Source of the DNA: Clostridia bacterium
Lineage (GTDB): Bacteria; Bacillota; Clostridia; Monoglobales; Monoglobaceae
Assembly: GCA_017397725.1 (NCBI GenBank)
Contig: JAFQIA010000007.1
Coordinates: forward strand, 43,152 to 107,151
Length of the DNA: 64,000 nucleotides
Direction of reading: 5' to 3'
In this document: positions 35,708 through 44,115 of the stretch, in pieces
Layout: the number at the start of each line of letters is the position of its first letter
Position numbering within the stretch: the first letter of the stretch is position 1
Translations under genes and position numbers: made by a program
The notes under the pieces: generated by a model
Database searches by the model: none
Told to the model about the DNA's origin: nothing
Seen by the model: the letters and a program-made list of their open reading frames with translations, nothing else

Positions 35708-35736
35708 TTGACAAGAAAACAGGGAAGGATTATAAT
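35708..35736 (+). promoter_or_regulatory. Perfect sigma-A promoter of the ABC exporter operon
   Basis: TTGACA (35708-35713), 17-base spacer, TATAAT (35731-35736), directly after the preceding terminator. The start codon is 40 bases downstream. Confidence 0.92.
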
Positions 35737-35775
35737 AATATCCTATCATTTAAAATTTTCCAAGGAGGTAGCCCG

Positions 35776-37500
35776 ATGAAAAAACTATTTTCTCTGTTAA
35801 GGGGAAAGTATCTCCTGATGTCCATCCTCACCCCGCTTTTGATTATCGGCGAGGTTATTATGGAGGTTTCCATCCCACGCCTGATGGCAGAAATTGTGAA
35901 TACCGGCATTCAGAATCACGACATCGCCTATGTAACCGCCAAGGGCGGAATGATGGTTGTGATGGCTCTGGCATCCTTAGCGTTCGGTGCTCTTGCCGGA
36001 TGGACTGCATCTATTGCCAGCATCGGTTTTGGCACCGAAATCCGCAAATCCCTGTTTGAACGGGTTCAGGATTTTTCTTTTTCCAATGTGGACCGGTTCT
36101 CCACCTCCTCCTTGATTACCCGTATGACCACCGACATCACCAACACCCAACAGGCGTGGATGATGCTGATTCGTTCTCTGGTCCGTTCCCCCATTATGTT
36201 CGTTTCTGCCTCGGTGATGGCGTTCTCCATCAACCGCAGGCTTTCTATGGTCTTTTTGATTGCAGTTCCCATCCTGATTACCGTCCTGACCTTGGTAATC
36301 ACCAAGGCACACCCCAGATTCAAGCATATGCTCAAGCAATTTGACTCCCTCAATGCCAAGATTCAGGAAAACCTGATTGGCATCCGTGTGGTCAAGGCAT
36401 TCGTCCGTGAAAAGCATGAAAACAACGGCTTTGAAGAAACCGCCTCTGCCCTCCGTGATGCCCAGATGCGGGCAGAAAAACTGGTTATCGTGAATATGCC
36501 GGTTCTCCAGATGATGATTTATGTCTGCATTCTGACCATTCTTTGGGTTGGCGGAAAGATGATTGTGGTAGGCGATATGCTGACCGGTCACCTGATTAGC
36601 TTTATCAGCTATGTCAACCAGATTCTGATGTCCCTGATGATGATTTCTATGGCATTTACTATGCTGGTCATTTCCAAGGCATCCATCAACCGAATCGTAG
36701 AAGTTCTGAACGAAACCCCCGATATCCCCGATATGGCAGAAGATGATACCCCCATCAAAGACGGTTCCATTGTGTTTGACAACGTGAGCTTTAGTTATAC
36801 CGGTGACCTTTCCAACTGTACCCTGTCCGGCATCAACCTGACCATCCATGCCGGCGAAACTGTGGGTATCCTTGGGGGAACCGGTAGCGCCAAAACCACA
36901 TTGGTTCACCTGATTCCCCGCCTTTACGAAGTAACCGACGGTTCACTTTTGGTAGGCGGTAGGGATGTGCGCCAATACCGTCAGGAAACCTTGCGCAGTT
37001 CTGTTGCCATGGTTCTGCAAAAGAATGTACTCTTCTCTGGAACCATCCGCGAAAACCTGCGTTGGGGAAACCCCGACGCCACCGACGAAGAAATTGTCGC
37101 TGCCTGTAAAGCAGCACAGGCACACGATTTTATCACCACCTTTCCTGATGGTTATGACACCGTATTGGGACAGGGTGGGGTCAACGTGTCCGGCGGGCAG
37201 AAACAACGGCTCTGCATTGCCCGTGCGCTTTTGAAATCTCCTAAAATTATTATTCTGGATGACAGTACCAGCGCGGTGGACACCGCCACCGACAGCAAGA
37301 TTCGGGAGGCATTCAAGAAAGAGCTTGCCGGAACCACCACCATCATCATTGCTCAAAGAATCTCTTCCATCTGCGATGCGGATAAAATCGTGGTTCTGGA
37401 CAATGGTCAAATTGATGCCGTTGGCACCCATCAGGAACTATTAAAAACCAACGAGATTTATCGGGAAGTCTATGAATCCCAGCAAAAGGGGGTGGCGTAG
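35776..37500 (+). CDS. ABC exporter half-transporter, degenerate ATPase subunit
   Basis: 574 residues: six-helix exporter membrane domain (about 1-310), then nucleotide-binding domain. Walker A reads GGTGSAKTT (the usual Gly before Lys is Ala), the signature is NVSGGQKQR, and after Walker B the catalytic Glu is Asp (ILDDSTSAVD). Loss of that Glu marks the degenerate site of heterodimeric exporters such as TM287/288 and BmrCD. ATG 35776 is chosen because AAGGAGG lies 7 bases upstream. Partner gene begins 1 base after the stop. Substrate unknown; drugs, lipids or peptides are typical. Confidence 0.92.
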   Translation: MKKLFSLLRGKYLLMSILTPLLIIGEVIMEVSIPRLMAEIVNTGIQNHDIAYVTAKGGMMVVMALASLAFGALAGWTASIASIGFGTEIRKSLFERVQDFSFSNVDRFSTSSLITRMTTDITNTQQAWMMLIRSLVRSPIMFVSASVMAFSINRRLSMVFLIAVPILITVLTLVITKAHPRFKHMLKQFDSLNAKIQENLIGIRVVKAFVREKHENNGFEETASALRDAQMRAEKLVIVNMPVLQMMIYVCILTILWVGGKMIVVGDMLTGHLISFISYVNQILMSLMMISMAFTMLVISKASINRIVEVLNETPDIPDMAEDDTPIKDGSIVFDNVSFSYTGDLSNCTLSGINLTIHAGETVGILGGTGSAKTTLVHLIPRLYEVTDGSLLVGGRDVRQYRQETLRSSVAMVLQKNVLFSGTIRENLRWGNPDATDEEIVAACKAAQAHDFITTFPDGYDTVLGQGGVNVSGGQKQRLCIARALLKSPKIIILDDSTSAVDTATDSKIREAFKKELAGTTTIIIAQRISSICDADKIVVLDNGQIDAVGTHQELLKTNEIYREVYESQQKGVA

Positions 37501-37501
37501 G

Positions 37502-39406
37502 ATGCCTCCAATGCCAAAAGGAATCCGCAAACCCAAAGATGCAAAAAAGACCTTTTTCCGCATCCTTCGTTATTTTGGTGATTACAAGTGGCAACTGATT
37601 TTGGTTTGTCTGCTTGTCATCATCAGCGCCGGAGCGGGTGTGGTCGGCACCTATTTCTTAAAACCTATTATTGATGCATATATCGTGCCGATGATTGGCG
37701 CACAAAACCCCGATTTTTCCGGTCTTTTTTCCGTTCTGGTTTCTCTCGCCCTGATTTATCTGGCAGGCGCACTTTCCACCTACCTGTATAACCGGATTAT
37801 GATTACTGTCTCTACCGGCTCCCTTTACAAGATGCGGATGGAGATGTTCTCCCATATGCAAAAGCTCCCCATCCGTTATTTCGATACCCGTACCCATGGG
37901 GAGATTATGAGCCGCTACACCAACGATATTGACGCCATGCGCAATATGCTGAGCCAGAGTGTGCCCCAGTTGATTTCTTCCTCCATTACGGTGGTAGGAG
38001 TCTTTTCCATGATGCTGATTTTAAGCATTCCCCTGACTGTTTTGGTGGTGGTAATGATGGTTACCATCTTTGGGGTCATCAAGGTGGTGGGCAAGCACAG
38101 TGCCAATAACTTCCGCGCCCAGCAAAAGGCCATCGGCGCTGTCAACGGCTATATCGAAGAAATGATTGAGGGGCAGCGTGTGGTCAAGGTGTTCTGCCAC
38201 GAAACAGAAAGCAAGGAACAGTTTTCACACCTGAATGACAGCCTTTGCGGTGCAGCAACTCGCGCCAACACCTTTGCCAATATCCTGATGCCGATTATGA
38301 ATAATCTTTCCTATATCCATTATGCTCTTACTGCCATCATCGGCGGTGCTTTGACCATCTATTCCCTGAAACAGGATATGGGAATCTTCACCTTGGGTCT
38401 TGGTGCGCTGGTTGCCTTTCTTCAATACACCCGCACCTTCGCCCAGCCCATCACACAGGTATCTCAGCAATTCAATGTGATTCTCAATGCCCTTGCAGGT
38501 GCAGAGCGCATCTTCGCCCTTCTGGACGAAGAGCCGGAAGTAGACGACGGCTATGTCACCTTGGTTTATGCAACCGTGGATGCAGATGGCACCGTTCAAG
38601 AAGCAGACCATCGCACAGGACTCTGGGCATGGAAACATCCTCATCAGGACGGAAGCCTGACCTATACCCTGGTTAGGGGGGCGGTAGAGTTTGAAGATGT
38701 GGAGTTCGGCTACGAGCCGGAAAAAGTGGTCTTAAACGGCATCAGCTTATATGCCAAACCCGGACAGAAGATTGCCTTTGTCGGTTCCACCGGAGCGGGA
38801 AAAACCACCATCACCAACCTGATTAACCGGTTCTACGATGTGCCGGACGGAAAAATCCGCTATGACGGCATCAACATTAACAAAATCAAAAAGGCAGACC
38901 TGCGCCGCTCTTTGTCTATGGTGTTGCAGGACACCCATCTTTTCACCGGAACGGTGATGGAAAACATCCGTTATGGCAGACTGGATGCCACCGATGAAGA
39001 AGTGATTGCAGCAGCAAAGCTTGCCAATGCAGACTGGTTCATCCGGCATCTGCCCCAAGGCTATGATACCATGCTCACCGGTGACGGCTCTAACCTGTCC
39101 CAAGGACAACGGCAGCTGCTTGCCATTGCCCGTGCCGCCGTTGCCGACCCGCCGGTACTGATTCTGGACGAGGCAACCTCCTCCATCGATACCCGAACCG
39201 AGGCATTGATTGAAAAAGGAATGGACCGATTGATGGAGGGCAGAACAGTATTTGTCATCGCCCATCGGCTTTCCACCGTCCATAACTCCCACGCCATTAT
39301 GGTGCTGGAACAAGGACAGATTATTGAGCGAGGCAACCACGAGGAGCTACTGGCAAAACAGGGGAAATATTATCAGCTCTACACCGGTATGTTTGAACTA
39401 TCGTAA
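37502..39406 (+). CDS. ABC exporter half-transporter, catalytic ATPase subunit
   Basis: 634 residues: exporter membrane domain (about 40-340), a roughly 40-residue insertion before the nucleotide-binding domain (near 360-400), and a full Walker A GSTGAGKTT. Walker B with catalytic Glu is ILDEATSSID, and the switch His is in VIAHRLST. The signature is NLSQGQRQL (Gln for the first Gly of LSGGQ), which would face the degenerate Walker site of the partner, as in known heterodimers. ATG 37502 has AAGGGGG 9 bases upstream. Confidence 0.93.
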   Translation: MPPMPKGIRKPKDAKKTFFRILRYFGDYKWQLILVCLLVIISAGAGVVGTYFLKPIIDAYIVPMIGAQNPDFSGLFSVLVSLALIYLAGALSTYLYNRIMITVSTGSLYKMRMEMFSHMQKLPIRYFDTRTHGEIMSRYTNDIDAMRNMLSQSVPQLISSSITVVGVFSMMLILSIPLTVLVVVMMVTIFGVIKVVGKHSANNFRAQQKAIGAVNGYIEEMIEGQRVVKVFCHETESKEQFSHLNDSLCGAATRANTFANILMPIMNNLSYIHYALTAIIGGALTIYSLKQDMGIFTLGLGALVAFLQYTRTFAQPITQVSQQFNVILNALAGAERIFALLDEEPEVDDGYVTLVYATVDADGTVQEADHRTGLWAWKHPHQDGSLTYTLVRGAVEFEDVEFGYEPEKVVLNGISLYAKPGQKIAFVGSTGAGKTTITNLINRFYDVPDGKIRYDGININKIKKADLRRSLSMVLQDTHLFTGTVMENIRYGRLDATDEEVIAAAKLANADWFIRHLPQGYDTMLTGDGSNLSQGQRQLLAIARAAVADPPVLILDEATSSIDTRTEALIEKGMDRLMEGRTVFVIAHRLSTVHNSHAIMVLEQGQIIERGNHEELLAKQGKYYQLYTGMFELS

Positions 39407-39410
39407 ACAA

Positions 39411-39442
39411 AAAACACACACTCAATGAGTGTGTGTTTTTTT
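39411..39442 (+). terminator. Intrinsic terminator of the ABC exporter operon
   Basis: Stem ACACACACTCA / TGAGTGTGTGT with a short loop, followed by eight Ts. The T run reaches the 3' end of the convergent tRNA-Thr gene. Confidence 0.9.
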
Positions 39443-39517
39443 GGAGCTGGAAATGGGACTTGAACCCACGACTTCCTCATTACGAGTGAGGTACTCTACC
39501 GACTGAGTTATTCCAGC
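39442..39517 (-). tRNA. tRNA-Thr (anticodon CGT)
   Basis: 76 bases with encoded CCA. Acceptor stem GCTGGAA/TTCCAGC, anticodon stem CCTCA/TGAGG around CTCGTAA giving anticodon CGT (ACG codon), T loop TTCAAGT. Confidence 0.96.
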
Positions 39518-39604
39518 ACAACAAAAGTTAGTGTAGCATATTCCCTTACTTTTGTCAAGTATGAAAAGGGGGAACCTCCGCCTTTGCAGAGATTCCCCAC
39601 CCTG

Positions 39605-40441
39605 TTAAACCTCAATGACCATTCCGTCATAAGAGGTCAAAAATCCTTTTTCTTCTGCGGCTTTGGAGAACTCTGCATAGGTTACTCCTACCGCATTATG
39701 GGAGAAGTGATGACTGCAGAAGAGCGTCTTTTCATCCGCACAACCAAGCTTTTTCAACCGTTCTGCCACCTTGATGTTGTCATTGAGGTTCATATGCCCA
39801 ATCCATGTCATCTCCGGCAAAAGTCCAAAGGTACAATCCAGAAGCACCAAATCAAAACGGATAGGGTTCTTTTCCAGATAGTCAAACACCTCTTCATAAA
39901 AATAGTTGGTGTCATTGCCATAAAGAATCGCCTTCCCCTCGCTGTCCTCAATGGCATAAATGCAAGGAGTCGCTTTTTCATCGTGCCATGCCTTTAGCGC
40001 AGTTACCTTATATCCCGCAATCTTTGTGGGTTCATAAAGGGCAAGAGGTTGCACCTTTGCCACCTCGCTTGGATCAATCATTTGCGCGTGGAGGTAGGAA
40101 TTGATGGCACGCATAGTTCCCTCAAGTCCATAAAAGGTAATGGGATAGCCCTGCAGTCCAAACCCCGGCATCTTCATCCTGATATCTTCCATATACAGAT
40201 GGTCCTGATGGTTGTGAGTAACCAAACAATGCTGAATTTTGGACAGGTTGATGTCATTGGTCAGGCAGTGCATATAAGTATCGGGCGGAAAATCAATCAA
40301 GAGCTTTCCGTCAATCAACGCCTGACTTCTGGTGCGGATTTCTCTTCCCTTATGTTCCCGTGCAAACTGGCAGGTCTTGCAATCGCAAAAAATACCCGGC
40401 ACGCCTTCTGCCGCCGCTGTTCCAAGAATTTGAATCTTCAT
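39605..40441 (-). CDS. MBL-fold metal-dependent hydrolase, PhnP-like
   Basis: 278 residues of the metallo-beta-lactamase fold. The metal motif THNHQDHLYMED (HxHxDH) is near residue 77; later ligands are in KAWHDEK near 158, an Asp in the VLLDCTFG strand near 214 and SHHFSHN near 249. The N-terminal ILGTAAAEGVPGIFCDCKTC, with a Cys pair, is as in PhnP-like phosphodiesterases. The likely substrate is a cyclic or phosphodiester nucleotide-like compound. ATG 40441 has GGGGAGA upstream. Confidence 0.82.
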   Translation of the reverse strand: MKIQILGTAAAEGVPGIFCDCKTCQFAREHKGREIRTRSQALIDGKLLIDFPPDTYMHCLTNDINLSKIQHCLVTHNHQDHLYMEDIRMKMPGFGLQGYPITFYGLEGTMRAINSYLHAQMIDPSEVAKVQPLALYEPTKIAGYKVTALKAWHDEKATPCIYAIEDSEGKAILYGNDTNYFYEEVFDYLEKNPIRFDLVLLDCTFGLLPEMTWIGHMNLNDNIKVAERLKKLGCADEKTLFCSHHFSHNAVGVTYAEFSKAAEEKGFLTSYDGMVIEV

Positions 40442-40497
40442 ATTCTCTCCCCCTTTATCATTGCTCCCATTATAAAACACCAAGTGGCTACTGTCAA

Positions 40498-40531
40498 CAA
40501 AAAAACCGTTAAATCCGAAGATTTAACGGTT
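40498..40531 (-). terminator. Terminator of tRNA-Thr (TGT)
   Basis: On the minus strand stem AACCGTTAAATC / GATTTAACGGTT with a stable TTCG tetraloop, then a T run. It follows the tRNA by 6 bases. Confidence 0.9.
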
Positions 40532-40537
40532 TCCGCT

Positions 40538-40613
40538 TGGAGCTGGTGATGGGACTCGAACCCGCAACCTGCTGATTACAAATCAGCTGCTCTGCCAATT
40601 GAGCTACACCAGC
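40538..40613 (-). tRNA. tRNA-Thr (anticodon TGT)
   Basis: 76 bases with encoded CCA. Acceptor GCTGGTG/CACCAGC, anticodon stem GCTGA/TCAGC around TTTGTAA giving anticodon TGT (ACA codon), T loop TTCGAGT. One T-stem pair is mismatched. Confidence 0.95.
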
Positions 40614-40670
40614 ACAAGCGTTATCTTAGCATAAATTCAAAGGATTGTCAATCTTTTTTCACAATTTTTT

Positions 40671-41753
40671 TCATTCAATCTCCCGAATCAAATCCTCCAT
40701 CGTCTGCTCTATCTTACGAAAATCCACCGCATGGATATAATACTCCTCCAAAGCGTGATGCAGGTGCTGAACGCGGGATAGGTGAGAGCGTGCTCCCTTG
40801 ATTTCCCGTGTATATTCTCCGGCAATCAAGGAGAGCGCCTCTGCATTTTCTTCATCGGTATTGGTATGCACGGCAAATCCATACAAATCCACCAGCACAT
40901 CCCCCTCTCGGGATGGGAACAACTCGTGGGGCGGCGTGGCGTCAAAGACGCAGATACCCAGTTCCCGCAGAAGCACCATATCCACACTGTCAGGGTCAAA
41001 ACTGCAATGGTAGACCTCTACCTTTTGCCCCAACTCCTCACCTCGTGCCGCCAGCTTTTTCATCAATGTGGATTTACCGCAGCCGGGCCGACCCTTGATA
41101 AAATAGCGTGTGTTTAACCCCTCTGTCAGATTTTCAATATGGTTCACCGAGCCGTCCGGTGTCAGGGCGCCGAAAAACCGATGCACTGCCGTGGTCTGCT
41201 TTCCCGCAAAGGGAACTGAGTCAAAAACCAAGCCAAGCAGGTTTTCCGCTGCCTGATTCAGCTTGTCAAAATCCAGATTTTCTAAGTAGATTTGTTCCCA
41301 GCGGTCATGGATTTCCTTGGCGGATGCCAAATTATGATACATTTCCTGATACTCCTTGGAAATTTGTGCTTTCAGCATCCGTATTTCTTCCCGGTAGGGG
41401 ACCAGTTTTTCCCGATTCCACGCAATACCCAAATTCACATATTCTTCACAAGCACCCGGTGCCGACGGCTCAATGATATGGGGCGCCGTCCCGTCTACCA
41501 CCGCAATCTTTCGGTTGGCCAAAACCACCCCGTCTAATGAGGTTGCATCCGAACTGCAATAGATGTACTCCACCTCTTCCCCCTGCTCTAAAAAATATTC
41601 CCCAATGCCACGCATTAGCGTGGATTTCCCCGTTCCCGGGCCTCCTTTGAGAATGAATACCCGCTCCTTGTCCCACAAAGCCGAATCAAAGTGGCTCACA
41701 AACCCCCGACAGGAATTGGCGCAAGCAAAATAACGATAAACTGCTTTTTCCAT
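40671..41753 (-). CDS. Duplicated P-loop ATPase of unknown function (PRK06851-like)
   Basis: 360 residues with two P-loop halves: Walker A LKGGPGTGKSTLM near residue 36 and IKGRPGCGKSTLMKKL near 217. Each half also has a similar strand (YIYCSSDATSLDGVVL; VYHCSFDPDSVDMVLL), so the protein is an internal duplication. This arrangement is known as a conserved Firmicute family without assigned function. ATG start; AAAGGGTG is rather far (11 bases). Alone between tRNA-Thr and the tRNA-Ser locus. Confidence 0.75.
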   Translation of the reverse strand: MEKAVYRYFACANSCRGFVSHFDSALWDKERVFILKGGPGTGKSTLMRGIGEYFLEQGEEVEYIYCSSDATSLDGVVLANRKIAVVDGTAPHIIEPSAPGACEEYVNLGIAWNREKLVPYREEIRMLKAQISKEYQEMYHNLASAKEIHDRWEQIYLENLDFDKLNQAAENLLGLVFDSVPFAGKQTTAVHRFFGALTPDGSVNHIENLTEGLNTRYFIKGRPGCGKSTLMKKLAARGEELGQKVEVYHCSFDPDSVDMVLLRELGICVFDATPPHELFPSREGDVLVDLYGFAVHTNTDEENAEALSLIAGEYTREIKGARSHLSRVQHLHHALEEYYIHAVDFRKIEQTMEDLIREIE

Positions 41754-41899
41754 AAATCCAACACCCTTTCTGTATCATAATCATTCCCGAACATCTGCAT
41801 TTTATCCTATGATAAAATACCTTTTCGGTGCTTGCCCCGATAACAGAAAAAAGGGGTTGAATTTTCCGAAAAACTGTGCTATACTTTCTCTTGTGTTTT

Positions 41900-41996
41900 G
41901 ATGTGGAAAAGTAGTGATCGCAAATTTCGGGCACCGCAACAGGACATAACGAAGTTGACTCGAAAGCTTCTACATCTAACGGAACTCCCGTAGCCC
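41900..41996 (+). pseudogene. Highly degenerate tRNA-Ser-like copy
   Basis: Shares GGAAAAGTA-type 5' start, CATAACG, and ACTCGAAA (41958-41965) with the intact tRNA-Ser(CGA), but D and T arms do not fold. An 8-base inverted repeat, TTTCGGGC / GCCCGAAA, encloses the conserved core. The core lies 202 bases before that of the next copy. Confidence 0.45.
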
Positions 41997-42127
41997 GAAA
42001 CCCTTGATTTTAAGCGGTTTCTGTAATTTTATTTTTAACTAACTTTTGCTTGTTTTGCCCATGTTTTTGCCTTAAATATCATTTTGCCAAATTTGTCAGG
42101 GCTGACATATAAAACAATTTCATATCT

Positions 42128-42201
42128 GGAGAAGTATCGAAGTGGTCATAACGGGGCGCACTCGAAATCTTGTGAAGTTAGTGGAAGTGTGGACCACTTC
42201 A
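42128..42201 (+). pseudogene. tRNA-Ser(CGA) 5'-half remnant
   Basis: Positions 42128-42168 match the intact tRNA-Ser closely from GGAGAAGTATCGAAG through the anticodon loop ACTCGAAAT. Similarity stops just after the anticodon loop, and the 3' half with T arm is missing. A 9-base perfect inverted repeat GAAGTGGTC (42139-42147) / GACCACTTC (42193-42201) encloses it. This is what a tRNA split by recombination in the anticodon region would leave. Confidence 0.7.
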
Positions 42202-42337
42202 AAACCGCATAAACACTGGGTTTTTAATAAAATTAAATATCAAAGTTTTTAGCAGTTTCCAAAAAAAGTTTCCAAAAATCTGCAACCCGTGATTTTTGTG
42301 TAAATCTTTAAAATTTGTGAGCTGTTGAAATACATCC

Positions 42338-42428
42338 GGAGAAGTATCGAAGCGGTCATAACGAGAACGACTCGAAATCGTTTGACGGTTAACCCCGTCC
42401 GTGGGTTCGAATCCCACCTTCTCCGCCA
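42338..42428 (+). tRNA. tRNA-Ser (anticodon CGA), element attachment site
   Basis: 91 bases with encoded CCA: acceptor GGAGAAG/CTTCTCC, anticodon stem AACGA/TCGTT around CTCGAAA giving CGA (UCG codon), long variable arm GACGG/CCGTC, T arm GTGGG-TTCGAAT-CCCAC. The tyrosine integrase gene ends 61 bases downstream, so the 3' part of this tRNA is the likely left attachment site. Confidence 0.95.
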
Positions 42429-42431
42429 TCG

Positions 42432-42468
42432 GCGAGGTTTTTGTATTAACAGAAACCTCGCTTTTTCT
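42432..42468 (+). terminator. Terminator between tRNA-Ser and integrase
   Basis: Stem GCGAGGTTT / AAACCTCGC followed by CTTTTTCTTT on the plus strand, ending tRNA transcription. The other strand has fewer Ts. Confidence 0.85.
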
Positions 42469-42489
42469 TTGGAAACTTTTTGGAAACTC

Positions 42490-43794
42490 TCATATGCTTA
42501 CAACCCCTGCAATCGCAGCAAGTGATGCAGTCTTTGAACTTGCATCCAAATGAGCATATATGTTTGCAGTTGTAGCAAAGTCACTATGTCCTAACCACAT
42601 TTGAATATCCTTTAATTGAACTCCGTTATTGAGCAAAAGCGATGCACTTGTATGTCTGAGATCGTGAAAGCGTATAGGACGCAAATCGTTTTTAGTTAAA
42701 AGTCTCTTAAAAGCAGATGTGACATAGTTAGGCATAATCAATCCGCCAAGCTCATCTACCATTACATAGTCAAGCCATTCTTTGTTATAAGAACGCTTAA
42801 ACTTCTTTCGGTACATCTCCTGGCGTTCTTTAATCACAAGCAGCCTTTCTTTAACAGCCATATCAAGCGGCAAAGCACGCAAACTTGATTTTGTCTTTGC
42901 TCTGTCTTTTGCTACAATCTTTAATTTGCCGTTTACTCTCGGTGTAGTTACTGTATGATTTATGTAAAATACATTGTTTGTTAAATCAATAGCACTCCAT
43001 CTTAAACCAACACATTCACTGCGTCTTAAACCATAGAATCCGCCCATCAAAACAGGAACCTCAAGATTTGTGTCTTTAGTCAGTTTGAAAACCTTTGACA
43101 ATTCATCCGCACTATAAAATTTTCCTACATAATGATTTTTCTCAGGTTTATCAACTTCGTCTATAGGATTTTCTGATATCCAACCGTTTTTTCTTGCAAA
43201 AGTAAGAGCAAGTCTTATTATCGCATGATAATGAATAACCGTATTAGCAGTTACTCTCTGAAGCTGAATATCATAGAATTCCTGTATATCTCTTGCATCT
43301 AAATCTTTAAGTTTTATGCCTTGTTCTCTGAAATATGGACCAATAGGACTTTTGATGTTACCTTCATAACTGGCATATGTAGTATCTTCTATCGGTTTCT
43401 TTCTTTTACGGGTGTATGGCAAATAAAGTTTTAAATAATCAGCAAAGAGTAGGTTTTCGATTTGCTCTTTTGTCAAGTCTGTCAGATTGATCTTATCAAG
43501 TGCATCTTCGGAAATTTCTATAGATATAGTCTTTTTCATTTCTGCAGATGTATCATCGACAAGTGTTGCTACAAACAAATCTTCATCCGGTATCTCAAAA
43601 TCCATAAGAATTTGTTCGGACATATTCTTTGCCTTTGTTTTATTACCACGAACAGGCAATTTAGTTGGGAAACTTTTGTCCTTTCTTTTGCCTGCTGCAT
43701 TTTTGTAAACCAGAATAACATAGTAAAAGCCTTTGACTTCTTTCAAATAGGCTTTTACATCTATTTCTAAACCTATTTTTGTTTGTTTAATCAT
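42490..43794 (-). CDS. int: Tyrosine recombinase/integrase
   Basis: 434 residues. The N-terminal DNA-binding region is followed by a core-binding SAM-like domain (about 115-215) and a catalytic domain. Catalytic residues are visible: Arg in GFYGLRRSE (near 256), Lys in the beta-hairpin region, HDLRH (near 376), GH in WLGHSDF (near 400) and nucleophile Tyr in ANIYAHLD (near 412). ATG with AGGAGG 7 bases upstream. Its 3' end faces tRNA-Ser, the standard layout for site-specific integration there. Confidence 0.95.
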   Translation of the reverse strand: MIKQTKIGLEIDVKAYLKEVKGFYYVILVYKNAAGKRKDKSFPTKLPVRGNKTKAKNMSEQILMDFEIPDEDLFVATLVDDTSAEMKKTISIEISEDALDKINLTDLTKEQIENLLFADYLKLYLPYTRKRKKPIEDTTYASYEGNIKSPIGPYFREQGIKLKDLDARDIQEFYDIQLQRVTANTVIHYHAIIRLALTFARKNGWISENPIDEVDKPEKNHYVGKFYSADELSKVFKLTKDTNLEVPVLMGGFYGLRRSECVGLRWSAIDLTNNVFYINHTVTTPRVNGKLKIVAKDRAKTKSSLRALPLDMAVKERLLVIKERQEMYRKKFKRSYNKEWLDYVMVDELGGLIMPNYVTSAFKRLLTKNDLRPIRFHDLRHTSASLLLNNGVQLKDIQMWLGHSDFATTANIYAHLDASSKTASLAAIAGVVSI

Positions 43795-43899
43795 GGTGTT
43801 TACCTCCTGAAAATATTTACCTCCCTTTATGGAAAAAAATTAAACACCATCCATTGACGATAATAATTATATCAATGAGATGATGTTCTGTCAAAAAAT

Positions 43900-44115
43900 T
43901 CAGTTTGTTTTCAATAAATAATTTACTAAATCAACTTTAGTAACACGATATTCTCTTCCGACTTTCATACTGGATATTTTACCATCCTTTAGCAGTTTGT
44001 ATCCTGTCTTGGTGCTTATGCCGCCTAATATTTCACATAACTGCTCAATGCGAAGTAGTTCGGGATAAGCCTTAAACATTTTCATATATTCGCTTCTTTT
44101 TTTCTTTTCCGACAT
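43900..44115 (-). CDS. Excisionase-like helix-turn-helix protein
   Basis: 71 residues. LLRIEQLCEILGGISTKTGY followed by LLKDGKISSMKVGREYRV is the MerR-like winged HTH of excisionase-family proteins. It lies directly upstream of the integrase on the same strand, so it is probably the recombination directionality factor. ATG with GGAGGTG 6 bases upstream and a long leader before it. Confidence 0.85.
   Translation of the reverse strand: MSEKKKRSEYMKMFKAYPELLRIEQLCEILGGISTKTGYKLLKDGKISSMKVGREYRVTKVDLVNYLLKTN

Larger units (their letters stand above)
41754..42337. other. 584-base gene-free region holding tRNA-Ser-like remnants
   Basis: No credible protein gene. It contains two degenerate tRNA-Ser-like copies (listed separately) in an increasingly AT-rich background. 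This is the chromosomal flank of the integrated element and probably a scar of earlier insertions. Confidence 0.7.

Noticed and set aside
35977..36909. Minus-strand open frame rich in His, Gln and Gly opposite the ABC exporter gene
   Set aside because: Antisense shadow of the ABC membrane domain; composition is typical of reversed hydrophobic helices.
42199..42429. Open frame of 76 codons on the minus strand across tRNA-Ser
   Set aside because: It runs through the intact tRNA gene and has no ribosome site; the protein is an antisense artefact.
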